Positions 46,639-58,297 of a DNA stretch of 64,000 nt are shown in pieces (positions within the stretch are counted from its first letter, which is position 1; every line of letters starts with the position of its first letter). Under the pieces are notes generated by a model. The model saw nothing but the letters and a program-made list of their open reading frames with translations. It searched no databases and was not told where the DNA came from. Source of the DNA: Toxonevra muliebris (taxonomy: Eukaryota > Arthropoda > Insecta > Diptera > Pallopteridae). The stretch covers positions 75,943,235 to 76,007,234 of the forward strand of contig OY829326.1 of assembly GCA_963691655.1 (NCBI GenBank), written 5' to 3'. A program made the translations under genes and the position numbers.

Positions 46639-48227
46639 CTCTGGGCCAGTAGCGTATCCAGGGGGAGGAGGGGGGGGGAGGGGGGACTATAGGACTCGGT
46701 TTGAGTTTTAATCCATATTTGGTCTAAATTTTAATTTGCTTTCCAGCGTTTGCAGACCAGCGTTTAATCTGATTTCTAGTCTAAATTTTGGTTTGCTTTT
46801 AATTTGTATTTGTCGTCTTTTTAGCCTAACTCTTAGTTTGAACTGTGGTTGATATTTTTGTCTGTATTTCGGTCTGAATTTTGTTTTAAAATTTTGTCCT
46901 AGTTTTTATTTAATTTAAGTTAAAATTTCTTGCTGTAAAAATTTATCAGATATTCCCACTAGTTTTTGGTTTGAATTTTGGGTTACTTTCGTTCGGTATT
47001 TGGTGTCCTTTGGGTCTTCAGTTTTGTCTAACTATTGGTCTGAGTTGTGGTCTAAATTGTAAAAATTTATATATGTATTTGCAGAATTTCAACCTTATTT
47101 TTCATATTTTTAAGAAATCAACAATCAAGAATTAAATTTACGTATCACAAACAATCTTCTGGGTCGAGTTATGGGAGAAATGTTTGTTCCTTTTGTTTCT
47201 TGGTAATATTATTGAATAAAAATGTGTTAAAAAACCTTTTAAATGTTTTAATTAAATAACTTTTGGTATTCGAGATTAGTTCGTTAAAAAATAATTATTA
47301 TTATTATTATTTTTTTTTTTTTGAATGAGTTTTAAAACTGATTTTTGTTTTGATTCGGTCTAAATTTTGGGGTTTTAGTCTGAGTTTTTCCTTGAATTTG
47401 ACCTCATTTTGGTGGATTTTTGTTGAAATTTTGGTCCGATTCGAGGTCTGAACATCGTTTTTTTTTACCGGTTGTTGCCCGGTACCCGAAAGCGTGTATG
47501 GATCTCGTTGAAATTTAAAATGTAATCGTTTTTTGGTCAAATCACGATATATTTACATTTAGAGTAATGTATAACAGGCTTAAAGAACGTATTTAATTTT
47601 TCATAAAAATTAAGTGATTGGTTATGGAGTTGTGAGATCGTAAACTCACCACCAGGCAGATATTGATAGTGATATCAATTCTAAGAGTGATATATATTTT
47701 AAAAATTCGTTTAAAGTACTATTCAAATCAACTGTTATCTTAATTTAATTTTTTTTCGGGTTTTTGTTTCGACCAAAAATTACCCAAAAAATAGAGATGC
47801 ATCAAATTGTTTCATCAAAATTTTTTCTCAAAGGAAATTAAAATTTCGTTCAAATTGTTTTCTCAAAATTGATCATTTAATAATATAAATCCATTATCAA
47901 TATTTTGATCTGAATTTGGTCTCATTTTGATCTAAATTTTTGATCTGAATTTGGGTTTTTTCTTGGTTTGAACTTCGATCTGAAAAAAGTATTTGAATTT
48001 TAGTTTGAAATTTGTTCGAGACTTCCGCCTAAATTTCTATCCGATTTTAGTTTGAATTTTGGTCTCAGTTTTGTTCCAGTTATCTTTTATTTTTGACCTG
48101 TATTTGGTAAAATGTTTGCACTAGTTTTTGGTTTAGATCTGGGTTTTGATCGATAGTGATTCTGATATTTATAAAACAGCCCCCCCTCCCCCCAAACCCA
48201 AATCCTAGAACAGCCACTGCTCTGGGC
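46639..48227. mobile_element. 1573-bp hAT-type element with perfect 8-bp TSD
   Basis: CTCTGGGC flanks it exactly on both sides (46639-46646, 48220-48227). The element begins CAGTAGCGTATCCAGGGGG (46647) and ends CCTAGAACAGCCACTG (48219), an imperfect TIR. The interior consists mainly of degenerate TTTGGTCTGAATTT-like tandem units (46700-47060, 47330-47420, 47900-48140) around a unique core, and no transposase. The opposite-orientation partial copy is at 33260-34523. It has a nested 230-bp repeat at 47062-47294. Confidence 0.9.
47062..47294 (+). repeat. 230-bp direct repeat, copy 2
   Basis: This is the same sequence as 44540-44769, here within the hAT element. The shared end TTCGTTAAAAAATAA is followed by a TTA microsatellite and a T run (47294-47322). 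Its absence from the hAT copy at 33260-34523 shows that it inserted here secondarily. Confidence 0.88.
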
Positions 48228-48236
48228 CCATAACCA
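48220..48236 (-). other. copia-type primer-binding site
   Basis: On the minus strand this reads GGTTATGGGCCCAGAG. Drosophila copia has the same kind of sequence just inside its 5' LTR, where an internal fragment of initiator tRNA-Met primes reverse transcription. The gag fragment lies downstream on the same strand, and the hAT element sits between them. I could not delimit the LTR to its right. Confidence 0.65.
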
Positions 48237-48239
48237 ATT

Positions 48240-49990
48240 TGCGCAGTGATTAATTTATTAAGAGAAAATATGTTTGAAAGTTTTATTTTCTACACAATTT
48301 ACAAAGAAAATATTCATATAGAAAATATAAATTATTAATCACAAAGTATAAATTCTTCAAGTAGAAATTGAACTGCAATAGTATCTAAGGAGCTATAGAC
48401 CAGTTAATCGGATAAAAATTGACCGAGTTATTTTGCACACAAGTTTGAAAAACATGGTTTTGAGATAATCGCGTTTAAAGTTAATTTCTTTCATTTCAGA
48501 CTGATCGGCTCGAAAAATGAGCTGTAAAATTTTTAAAAATTTATTTTGTTCATAAATGTGATGTAATATCATTTTTAGATAGTTTATTCACGTTTAAACC
48601 AATAAAAAATTATATAATCCCTTGAGCTTTAAATAGAATAGCGGCATATCGACGATTTTGCGTGGCGCAAAATCGTTGTCTCAATAAAAACGCTCATAAC
48701 TCTTTGAGATGGAACAGAATTGCAGCAGTCGATTATTTAACGCCGGAGATTTTACGTTGAGTTAAACCTATCTCTATTTTTTCGACGAACTTTACATTGA
48801 CTGGAATGCATTTCGCAATTGAATATAAATTTAGCGCAGATAAAGAAATATTATTATTGTTATCATGAAGGAATGAGTTAAAAATTAATAGAGGAAGTAC
48901 GCAAGCATGAATGTTTATAAAATTATAAAATTACTTAAAAGTGGCAATTGATTTTCGTCGTACGCGTAACTGTGTTTAACCAAGCGAATAAAATAGCGTA
49001 GGCTTCTACGCCTCAAGCCAAGTAAAAGCAAACTAAAAATAATTACTGATTTATTTTGCTGAAATAATACGAAATTAAGCAAAAAGGTGCGGAATAAAAT
49101 AAAAAGCATTAAATAATTGAGAAAAGTTTTAATATACATTAAACCTCGGACAAGACAACTGCGACTAATAACATCACGCGCAATGCCATCTCGGCCATTA
49201 ACCTTTTATTTTTATTTTTTGTGTTGGGAAGATTTGTGCCTAAGCATTCATACGCTTGTTGTCCATTGTAGTTGTACATGGTCTCATTTTAATATGTGAA
49301 TTTGTATGTAAATTTCATGTCCTTTTTTCGCAATCCTTAATAACATTTCTCAGAAAAATTGAACTATTTGAATGGGTACAATTAATTTTCAATTGTAGGC
49401 AATATTATATCTATCTAGTGTATGATTAAGTTTATCGCAATATTCTACGATTCTTCTCTGAGAATGTCCCTAATAAAGGGCAAGGCAACACTTTAGTATT
49501 GTAGAGATTAAACATCAAAAACCCTTGATAAAATAATAAATCTTCTGGGAAAAGATTGTGATTTTGTACTTGATTGCGTCAATCTTCCACATTCTCTATT
49601 CAAATTTCTTTTATTTTAGAGCTCGATAAACTCAAAATTATCTTTAACAAAAACAAAACTAATAAGTTGTAGCTTCGTTGCTGAATAAACCATATTTAAT
49701 ATTTAATAATAATTTCTAAACAATAAGAAAAAATTCAAAAATTCGGCGATAAAAATGGGGAAACAGAAGACTCATTTAATTGTGATTTTGAACTTATTCA
49801 AGCTTCAAAATAACACATTTGAAGCACGCTTTTAAGACAAGTTTTGAATATTTAATTTTGTACAATTTCTTTACTTTTTTATTGGCGCAAATAAAGCTAA
49901 AACCCAAAATGTATGTCGTGTGATCGACAGTAAGAGACCGTGATTGTGTGATCGATGATCAATCGATTGTTGCAGATACATACATATTTA
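48240..49990. other. possible copia LTR remnant, then intergenic
   Basis: The first few hundred bases should hold the LTR of the minus-strand copia copy, but I cannot define its borders without a second LTR. The remainder is AT-rich with no gene recognised. Confidence 0.4.
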
Positions 49991-49993
49991 CTG

Positions 49994-50077
49994 ATATCGT
50001 CGCCTGAGCATTGATTTGGCGTATAGGCATAGGAATACTTACACACATACGCCAAATCAGTTCTCAAGCGACGATAT
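49994..50077. repeat. 84-bp palindromic hairpin, family copy B
   Basis: ATATCGTCGCCTGAGCATTG with TTGGCGTAT pairs with ATACGCCAAATC...GCGACGATAT around a loop of about 20 bases. It is the same family as 22888-22968 (TTGATTTGGCGTAT core). Arms differ by a few substitutions, some of which keep pairing. Confidence 0.87.
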
Positions 50078-50079
50078 AG

Positions 50080-51480
50080 TACATTGTAGTATTCTAAATA
50101 CTTTATCACGTTCCAGAGTATGGAACTCGTCGTTCGATGTTTTGTTTTTTAATTGATTGCACGAATTAAAAAATTAAAAATTAAACAAACGTTTGCGCCC
50201 GGTAATTAATTTCTTTTTAAAACATGAATTGTAGTGATTGTGCCGACAATAAAAGACCAATAAGAATATGAAATAAGAAGAGAAAAAGTAAAGAGTATTT
50301 TAAAGAAAGGCCGCATGCCGCATACCGCCACTAAACAATCGCCAAACACTTGAGTGTCAATCACAAAGCGCGCCGATATTGATTTGTATTTGGAAAAGTA
50401 AGCAAATAAATTTCCATTTAGTGATATGTATTTGGAAAATGTTGCTGTGCTTTTGTTTAAATAACAATTTAATTTTCAAGTGGTTTTTGTTCGATAAGAT
50501 TCTAAATGTTAGTTAAAGTAAATACACAATACGAAATGAAACAACAAAAAAAAAATTAAATAAAACAAACCGAACCGAATCGAAACAAAACTATACAAAT
50601 AATAATGCGATACGTTCCGATTTGAGAGATATGAATCGTCAAGCAATACATATTCATATGTATGTACATATAACCGTATGATGACTCCATTGTGTCTGGT
50701 ATAAATACTTATACATATACATACAAAAATACATATTTACTAATAATATATGAAGGCAGGTATGTAGTTACAAAGGAAATTAAGTTTTACAAAATTTAAA
50801 TTAAAATGAATTCATATTTATATTCGAAAATTAATTCCAAGTTGAAAATTTTTTCGAATTGGCAATATGTGTTTATAACGGTAAAGTCTTCTAGATATGA
50901 TTTTTGCCTCTCTCTCAATGTCAGCTATAAAAATGCCGTCAATATTATATTGAAAAAAGGTTAAAATATTGTTTAAACAATGTTAACGAGGTGTTAGTTG
51001 AAAGTGTCAGGCTGAATTTGCTCTAATGATTTGTGTCTCTTTTAAGAAAAAATCTTTATAAACAATTTTGACAATATTAAGGACAGCAGTTTGAGGTACA
51101 AATTCGAGGGACTGCCCTCCAAAATTTAGTATGGCAATTAAATTCAAAGAGTGGAAGAATTGTATAGTGTTATAGTCTGTGTTTTAGATATTTTAATGGT
51201 TAATAGAATTTCTGACAATTACATAGTGTTCAAAGTTGAAATCATTGCAATTCACGTAGCATTAGTTTGACTACATAGAACACTGCTAGTACACACTGCA
51301 TGGCCATGCAGCATTTCGATGCTTGCATGTGGATTTTGATGGTGAGAGGATTGAGAAGCAAAATCAGCAACCGTGCATTTTTGTCTACCCCGCAAGCTTT
51401 TCACCTCTTCCCACCATAAAACTTGATATGCAAGCAACGAAATGATTGCATGAGCATGCAGCGTGTAATAGTATTCTTCT
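50080..51480. other. intergenic, no gene seen
   Basis: Unique-looking sequence; nothing supported. Confidence 0.4.
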
Positions 51481-51597
51481 GCCTGGTTCTCACTATGTCA
51501 GATTCAATCAAATTTGCCAGCATGTTGGCAAATTTCATATAGGAAATACTCTCTTTTTCTCTATTTGACAGGGAATATGACATAGAGAAAACCAAGC
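51481..51597. mobile_element. 117-bp inverted-repeat MITE
   Basis: GCCTGGTTCTCACTATGTCA (from 51481) pairs with TGACATAGAGAAAACCAAGC (to 51597) with few mismatches. A second palindrome, AAATTTGCCA...TGGCAAATTT, lies at 51510-51535. No coding potential. Confidence 0.7.
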
Positions 51598-51599
51598 AT

Positions 51600-52025
51600 A
51601 AGACTTTGACAACAAATATTTGTAGGAATTCTAACCGGTAAAGATTTTTATGGTTGTAGTTCGGAATATATTAAGATGTATTATTGATTGCAGGAAATAA
51701 CTCATTGAGATGAAGTCTTTCTGGGTAATAGGTCATAAAATATTACGAAAGAGCTCGAACGAGTACAAGAACGAGGGGCGGGTTTTAGGAATAATGCTCT
51801 TACACCCCACAAATTTTATAGTTTTTGAATAAATAAACGTTTTCGAAGGAACGTATAAAAAAAAAACCCCTTTCCTTTATCTCTGGACACCAGCAAAACC
51901 GGGGAGAGGAGTTCAATAAGCGTTGGAGCTCCGCAGAGCTCAGTTCTTTCTCTTAACTTTTTTTTTAGCTTCATCATTGACTTTCATACTTACTCTTGCT
52001 TGAAATACTATAGCTCTTTGAAGAC
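51600..52025. other. intergenic, no gene seen
   Basis: No feature recognised. Confidence 0.4.
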
Positions 52026-52029
52026 TGAT

Positions 52030-52190
52030 GCACCAAACACGACTACATCTGTTCTTATGGAGCCACAATTGTGGCTGTAGTCAATTTTAAATCTATTTAG
52101 TATTTAGTAGCTGACTACAAGGGGACAGTTGTAGCCGACTGAATTTCGTAGTCGTGTGTTCGTGTAGCTGCTGTTGTCAATGTGTATGGA
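52030..52190 (-). repeat. dispersed repeat shared with 24293-24420
   Basis: In reverse orientation it shares CCACAATTGTG, CTCCATAAGAAC and AGATGTAGTCRTGTT with 24300-24400, and each copy has TCAATGTGTATGG at one end. AACACGACTAC and GTAGTCGTGT form an internal inverted repeat. It is probably a small MITE. The other copy lies inside the mariner element at 24093-24986. Confidence 0.6.
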
Positions 52191-52639
52191 CCATGAACGA
52201 AAAAACATGTTATAAACAACTGCCTCCATACCTCCAATCAATTGTCTGTTTATTAAATTGAGTTAAATTAAATGCACGTCAGACCAAATTTTTTTTGCTA
52301 TCTTACAAATGAAGTTCCCAATCTCCCATCGATACCCTGAATATGGGTGGGGTAAATATTACAGATTCAGAAACGGTGTTTTGGGTATAATAAAGTTTTG
52401 CTGTAATAATAAAATTTTTGACGTTTAGCGGTCAAGTCTTTTTAACCCTCGGCTTTTTAAAGCTGCGTAAGATCATATTTGCATATGAGTAATTCTAGCG
52501 AAGATAGACTAGACATTCCCTATAGGGATACAAAAAATCATCTAAGTTGGAATTTGCTGGAATAAAACATATATGTATGCACCTATCTCAAAATAGCGTA
52601 GAATCTAGGCTTTGGGTTTGGGGAAGGCATGCAGTCCAG

Positions 52640-53030
52640 ACAAAACGTGTAACCGATAATTTCAAACTAAATTTAGATTAAAAATAAATCAAACCAAAAG
52701 TCAATCAAAAAATCAGACAAAATTATGACCAACATTCAAAATTCAGGCCAAAACTGATACCAAAATTAGGACTAAAATGCAAACTGAATTCAGATCAAAA
52801 CTTAGACCAAAATTTAAACCGATGAAACCAAAGTTCAAACCAAATACAGGTTAAAAATTAATCAAACCAAAAGTCAATCAAAAAATCAGGCCATAAATCA
52901 GACAAAATTGTTACCAAAATTGGAACAAAATTCAGACCAAAACTGGTACCACAAAAAAGACAAAAACTCAAACTAAATTCACATTAATATTCAGACTAAA
53001 AATAACATTAAAAAAAAAAAATCAGAACGA
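52640..53030. repeat. degenerate AAATTCAGACC-like tandem array, third locus
   Basis: Irregular units such as AAATTCAGACCAAAACT and AAATCAGACAAAATT repeat across about 390 bases. The composition matches the arrays in the elements at 33260-34523 and 46647-48219, but without recognisable ends. Confidence 0.6.
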
Positions 53031-53034
53031 TTTT

Positions 53035-54960
53035 TGAGGGTTATAAGTTATAAGTACGACACGAGTAACTATCTTTTGATGAACTTGATAATTGGGTGGG
53101 ATATATATTGCCGATTCAGATTGATAATTATTAGCTCTCTGTAGCTGGTCTGATAGGGCTGGCTAAAAATAGCTTCCAACACCGATAGCAGCAACTTTGC
53201 GCTGTTTATAGATTTGTATTACAGTATCTTAGATGGAATGTGGCCATAGTCTGGAGATTTATCCAACTTGACTGGATTGATGTAGATTCTTAAAATAGAG
53301 TGAGTAACATTGTATCGTTTCAGCTGGTGCACTCACTAAAAAAGTGCCCAATGAATGTTCCTGTCATTGTTGATCGGCACTGATTGTGAGATCATTTAAT
53401 TTGGATCTTAAAGGGTTTTCCGGTCGTCAATTTCTGCTGCTGAGATTTGTATCAAAATACGTTTAAGAATTTTATAAATCGTTTTAGTTTTAATTCCTCG
53501 ATCGAGTTTGCTGTTCTCCTCTCTTCGATGAGGTTCTAAGTATCAAACGATCACTCTTTCTCATTAAAATAATCAACAATATAATAGCTAAGTAATTTCC
53601 AACTGGGAAGCATTCAAAAACGAAAAAAAAAAAAAAACAACAACAGCAATAATAGTAACCATAACAAAAATTGTTATTTTAAAACAAATTTTCTATTGTC
53701 GTAAATGAATTGCAAACTAGTAACTATCTAACTGAAAATCTTAACATGCCTCCCCATGGATTAATATCGACTTTACAAATTTATTTAAAGCAATTTGCAT
53801 TAAATCCTTTTCTTCGCTTTTACCATGTCTTTGCTGCTGCTGCTGCTGTTGTTGTTGTTGGTTTTACTTTTCGGTTCAAAGAGTTTTATATTACAATTCT
53901 AGTGAATTCATGCACAACATTTACAAAAACTTAAATTTAAGAAGAAAAAGCAGCAGCAGAAGATTTTATAAAACTTAAGGCACAAACGAGAGTTACTATA
54001 GTAAAGTAGCTCAATCTGCCATCACACAAATGTGTCATACACATACATACATATGTATATGTGTATGTACGCACATGCACGCATACATACATACATACAT
54101 TTATATACGCTCTCAAAAAATAGACAATTCCATGTCCAAATGCTTTCCAGGTGACATGAAACAACACTTAGGCAGCTAGAAGCAGCACCAGCAACAACAA
54201 CAGCAGCAACAGTAACAGCATTTATTCTATAAGTGCTGCCGGTGCACACATACTCTATTGTTGCTTCTTTTCTTTCATTCTTTTAAATGTTGCTGTGCCA
54301 CTAATGTATGGATGAAGGTGGTTCAGTTGCAGGAGAGTGAGGCGGGACTGATGTTTCTATACTATATATGAAGAATAATATTTTATAACATTAGAAATCT
54401 GCATTTAAATTGTTTTCAATTTAATCTGCATGTTGTGGACTTCATACATACGAAGTATTTGTGCTGTAAAATGTCCAGAAATTGATATTTGCCAAAAAAA
54501 AAACAGAAATGATAGTGAGTGAAGGTGACAATGACGAAGTCCTCCACTTGTGTATGAACAGTGCACACAAGTGAAGTTGAAATACAAGAACTCATACTTT
54601 ATGAAATGTAAAGAACGTAGATACTTATTAACAGTGTGTATATGTATGTATGTATGTATGTATGTCTGCTGAAAATAGTTTGAGTATGTCACTTTTGAAC
54701 ATGTGTAACAATTCTCATAATATAGAGCAAAAGTATCATACTTACAAATACGGCATTATGTCTAGCAGAATACTTTCATCGAAATACAGTAAACCCTTGA
54801 TTAATTCATACACTGCATTTATAGGAATTTTGAGCTTTATAATAAGTGAATTTAAAATGAGTTTCATAAAATACAATTCTGATAAGTTTTTAGTTAAACT
54901 TAACAGGCTTTCCAGGACAACTTGAGCACTCCAGCAGTTTGATTCTTGTCTACAACTATT
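53035..54960. other. intergenic with CTG/TTG, CAG/CAA and ACAT microsatellites
   Basis: Simple repeats lie at 53829-53862 (CTG then TTG), 54036-54105 (ACAT/TATG), 54178-54225 (CAG/CAA) and 54639-54666 (TATG). Translations that cross them are low-complexity, and I credit none as genes. Confidence 0.5.
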
Positions 54961-55841
54961 GTCTATAGCAGCGGTTCTCAAATGTTTTCATCTTACGCCC
55001 CATTTCGAATTCGAGCCGAGCCAGAGCTCACACATTTTTTTGTGCTGATTTACTATTTATGAACTAAATCATACCCTCTTGTCTGTGATTAGTCTGTGTC
55101 TAGATTAAACTTATTTATAAAAGTTGAATACCATAGTTTCTCGTGAGGAAAATTGGCTGGTAGTTTTCAACAAATCTTATTTTCGCGGTTAAAGTCAAAA
55201 ATGGAAAATGTGAAACTAAAAAGTGTATATTTTAACACATACTTATTAGCTGCGTTTTATTCGCCAGTCAGTTTAACATGTGCGAATAAAACGACCAAGT
55301 TGTTAAGTCTCTTTTTCGTTATAATATTATTCACAATTCACAATCTTCTCAGCAGCTAGAGCTGAAACATTTTAATGGATCTCAGTTATTGCGGTTAATC
55401 GCAAACTTTATAAGAATATTTAACAATGATTTTAACTTATTTTCACCGCCAGACATTTCAAATATTTTCCTTTTCTGTTTTTCCCAACTGTCATGCTTCT
55501 TGTTTCGCTATTAGCAGTTCACATTAAAATTTGATGTAGTCAATCAACTTGTTAAGTATACATAACAGCTATAATTATACGTGCTATCTCTGCCGCTTTG
55601 TTGTTGTTTTTCCATACAATTATCGCTGCTAGTTATACATAACTAGAAGCAAGTGGCGAATAAATCGCAGCTTATTAAAGAAAAGAGAAATTATTTTATT
55701 AAATACTAAATATTATGATTGCAATGCATTGCAGAGAGTAAGAAAATATTTGTTTATTGAAATATCTCCGCGTCTCCTTTCCAATCTGTTTACGCCCCTC
55801 AGGGGGGCGCGCCACACCACTTGAGAACGATAGGTCTATAG
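54961..55841. mobile_element. 865-bp hAT-type element with perfect TSD
   Basis: GTCTATAG occurs exactly at 54961-54968 and 55834-55841. The element (54969-55833) begins CAGCGGTTCTCAAATG and ends CACTTGAGAACGATAG. Its near end TACGCCCC (54999) pairs with GGGGCGCG (55804). CAGNGGTTCTCAA plus an 8-bp TSD is classic for hAT elements. There is no transposase. A 425-bp inverted-repeat segment (55248-55672) makes up half of it. Confidence 0.92.
55248..55672. mobile_element. 425-bp MITE nested in a hAT element
   Basis: AGCTGCGTTTTATTCGCCA (55248-55266) pairs with TGGCGAATAAATCGCAGCT (55654-55672) with one mismatch. The last ~80 bases (from TTGTTGTTTTTCCATACAAT) also occur at about 15990-16072 in the hAT element at 15061, without the left half. 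TSD is ambiguous (TTA/TA-rich flanks). Confidence 0.75.
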
Positions 55842-55844
55842 TCT

Positions 55845-57770
55845 AACTTATCTAAAACAGAGTTATTGCATTATCTTTAATACTAAAGAAAATGATTGAA
55901 CATTAAATTAGTTTTTTAGACTTGATCCACTATGGCGTCGAAATATTTGAAGAACAAAATGAATTAAATAAGGAAAAAAAAAAATTTTTCAAGAATTTAT
56001 TTGTGTTATTGAAAATATTTATAGTAGAAAGAGATATTAGTCGTCATCATAAATGGGCTCGTTAGCGTCTGCAAATTTAGGCCGTCCAATTTTCAACCTG
56101 TTTGATGTCACGGTCCGAAGAGCGTGCACTAGTTGTAGTAGGTAGGGAAAAATAAATATAATACCTCTTTTTTGGGCTTCTGTTACTGTCTCGGTGAAGA
56201 GTAGAGATGATTCTAATCACTGAAAATTAAAAAAATTTTTTGCGCATGAAGTCATTGACGAAAAAGAACTTATCATTTGTTGTTCAAAGAGGCTGATGAC
56301 TTAGGGTTTGTTTGGCCTTGTGTAACGATTAGATTACTATCTAGAGAGTTGACTTTATCCGTTTTGATTCTGAATGCCTCCATATGTAATTCTTACAAAA
56401 CAATTCTGGACGTTCGCCTTACGAAATTGAGAACAAAACAGGAATAAAATTTCAGTATAAATGAATTCAATGAGTTTCAATCAGATATTCTCTCTCAGAT
56501 GGCTATTTAATGTTTAATTTTTGAAATTTATGGTATAAAAATTAAAATTTCTACTTTTGTAGTCAATAAAACCAAAATGGTGGAGCTAGAATAGTTTTAT
56601 TTATTATAAAGAATTTTTTTCAATTGGATCAAATTTTTTTGTGGTCTATAGAGATAGCTTTTATCGACTTGAAATTTTGAATCTCTAGAAAAAAAATTTG
56701 TGATAATAGCTATCATTGTTGTTGCCATAGCACAATTACACGAAAATTTTACGCCATGATATCAAAAAATCATCTGTAGCTGATATCATGATTTGAGTGC
56801 CTTTAGTGACATATGGGGATTATATCGTAACAGCAAATTAAAAAGTATGTATGCATAAACATTCAATTTACATTTGTGCCCAATAGTCACTAATCTATGT
56901 ACCGCATAATAATGTACCATATATTCTTCAGAAATTCTGTTAGATCCAAAGGCACACATAGGCAATATACGCCCATGATATGCCGACTATTCCCACAAAA
57001 AAAAAATAGGTATGTATTTCCGTACAATATTTTATTTAATTGAATTTAATCCAGCAATCCAGACTAATTTCATAGGTCACTTTCCCTATCATGAGTTATT
57101 TCGATTTTTTTTCTCAAAAATCCTAACTAATTTTATATAAAATGGAATACCTAAGTATTTTCGTAATTGTTTAAACTAAAAATTCAATAAATCTTTGCAT
57201 CACACTCTACATATTTTGGCTGGCGCCAACAAGTGTCTGCTGGCACAAAATATCATTACAAATATTCAGCTTCAAGTGTTTAAAAATTTTTATTTTTCTA
57301 AAACACTTTCAATATAATAAATGAATAGAAGTTAACACCCACCAAAAAAAAAAAATACTCAAAATATAACAAATCTCACTTTACAAAATTTAACTTTAAC
57401 TCTAGAGAAGGATAAAGGATAAGGAACACTTGAATATTTCACTTCTCAAATTCCAAATAAATCACAGTGAAAACCAGATGCATTTTTTAGTTCCTTTTTG
57501 TATATCATTTTCGAAATTCGATATAGTTTGTTTTATTTTGGGGCAAAAGTGTATCTTGAATCATATGGCGATAATGACAATTAGCACTAAGGCTTGGTTT
57601 TTATTTTTGGACTTTTGGAAGGTTGACATCAAGTGTTCTCTTGAAGGCTGCAAGTAAATGCTTAAAAATTATTTATTTTAAATGGCTTGTGTTTTTTGTA
57701 GTTACAATTTCATAAATATGTTTACAATTTTATATTATGCTATAGTAATTCATTAACATTAGATATACTT
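55845..57770. other. intergenic, no gene seen
   Basis: AT-rich. A small inverted repeat (ATGATATCA around 56756-56798) is noted; no gene supported. Confidence 0.4.
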
Positions 57771-57773
57771 ATT

Positions 57774-57922
57774 CACTAGCGGCTCCTAGGGGGAGATTTG
57801 GGGATAAACACTCCCTGGTCTGAAAATTTCATACATTTTGATTTTGTTCATGAATCTAAAAACGATTTTAAAAGACGAAAAAATTAGAAGCCCTTCTTAA
57901 GAAATGTCATGATCCGCCAGTG
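57774..57922. mobile_element. 149-bp candidate hAT-type MITE
   Basis: It starts CACTAGCGGCTCCTAGGGGG and ends ATGATCCGCCAGTG, with reversed ends sharing CACTRGCGG. The flanking octamers TACTTATT and CATTAATT agree at five of eight positions, which is weak. The interior resembles 5630-5710. Confidence 0.5.
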
Positions 57923-58297
57923 CATTAATTACGAGTATAACCATATACTGAATAGAAAGAAGCGTTTAAATGTTTAGTTTTGTGTTTTTACATCCGTTTC
58001 GCGGTGATAAATGCAAAAAATTAGTGAAATGCTAAGGTATTTAGATGACTTTAAGTCACTGCTTGGGGCTTTTCTTCGTAAAATAAGATGCATAAGTTTA
58101 AGATATTTGTATGAGGTATACAATTAAATTAGACGCGTTTCTCTAAAAAAGCGTTTTCTAAATATGTCGAACACGAATATTTCGAAAACTATTTCGCAGA
58201 TCGAAGGGTTTCTTACATTCATACCCATAAATATGAACTTTAAATTTTTTTTTGATCTGGCAATGTCAAGACGTTACTCAAGGTTTGCATTTTTATT

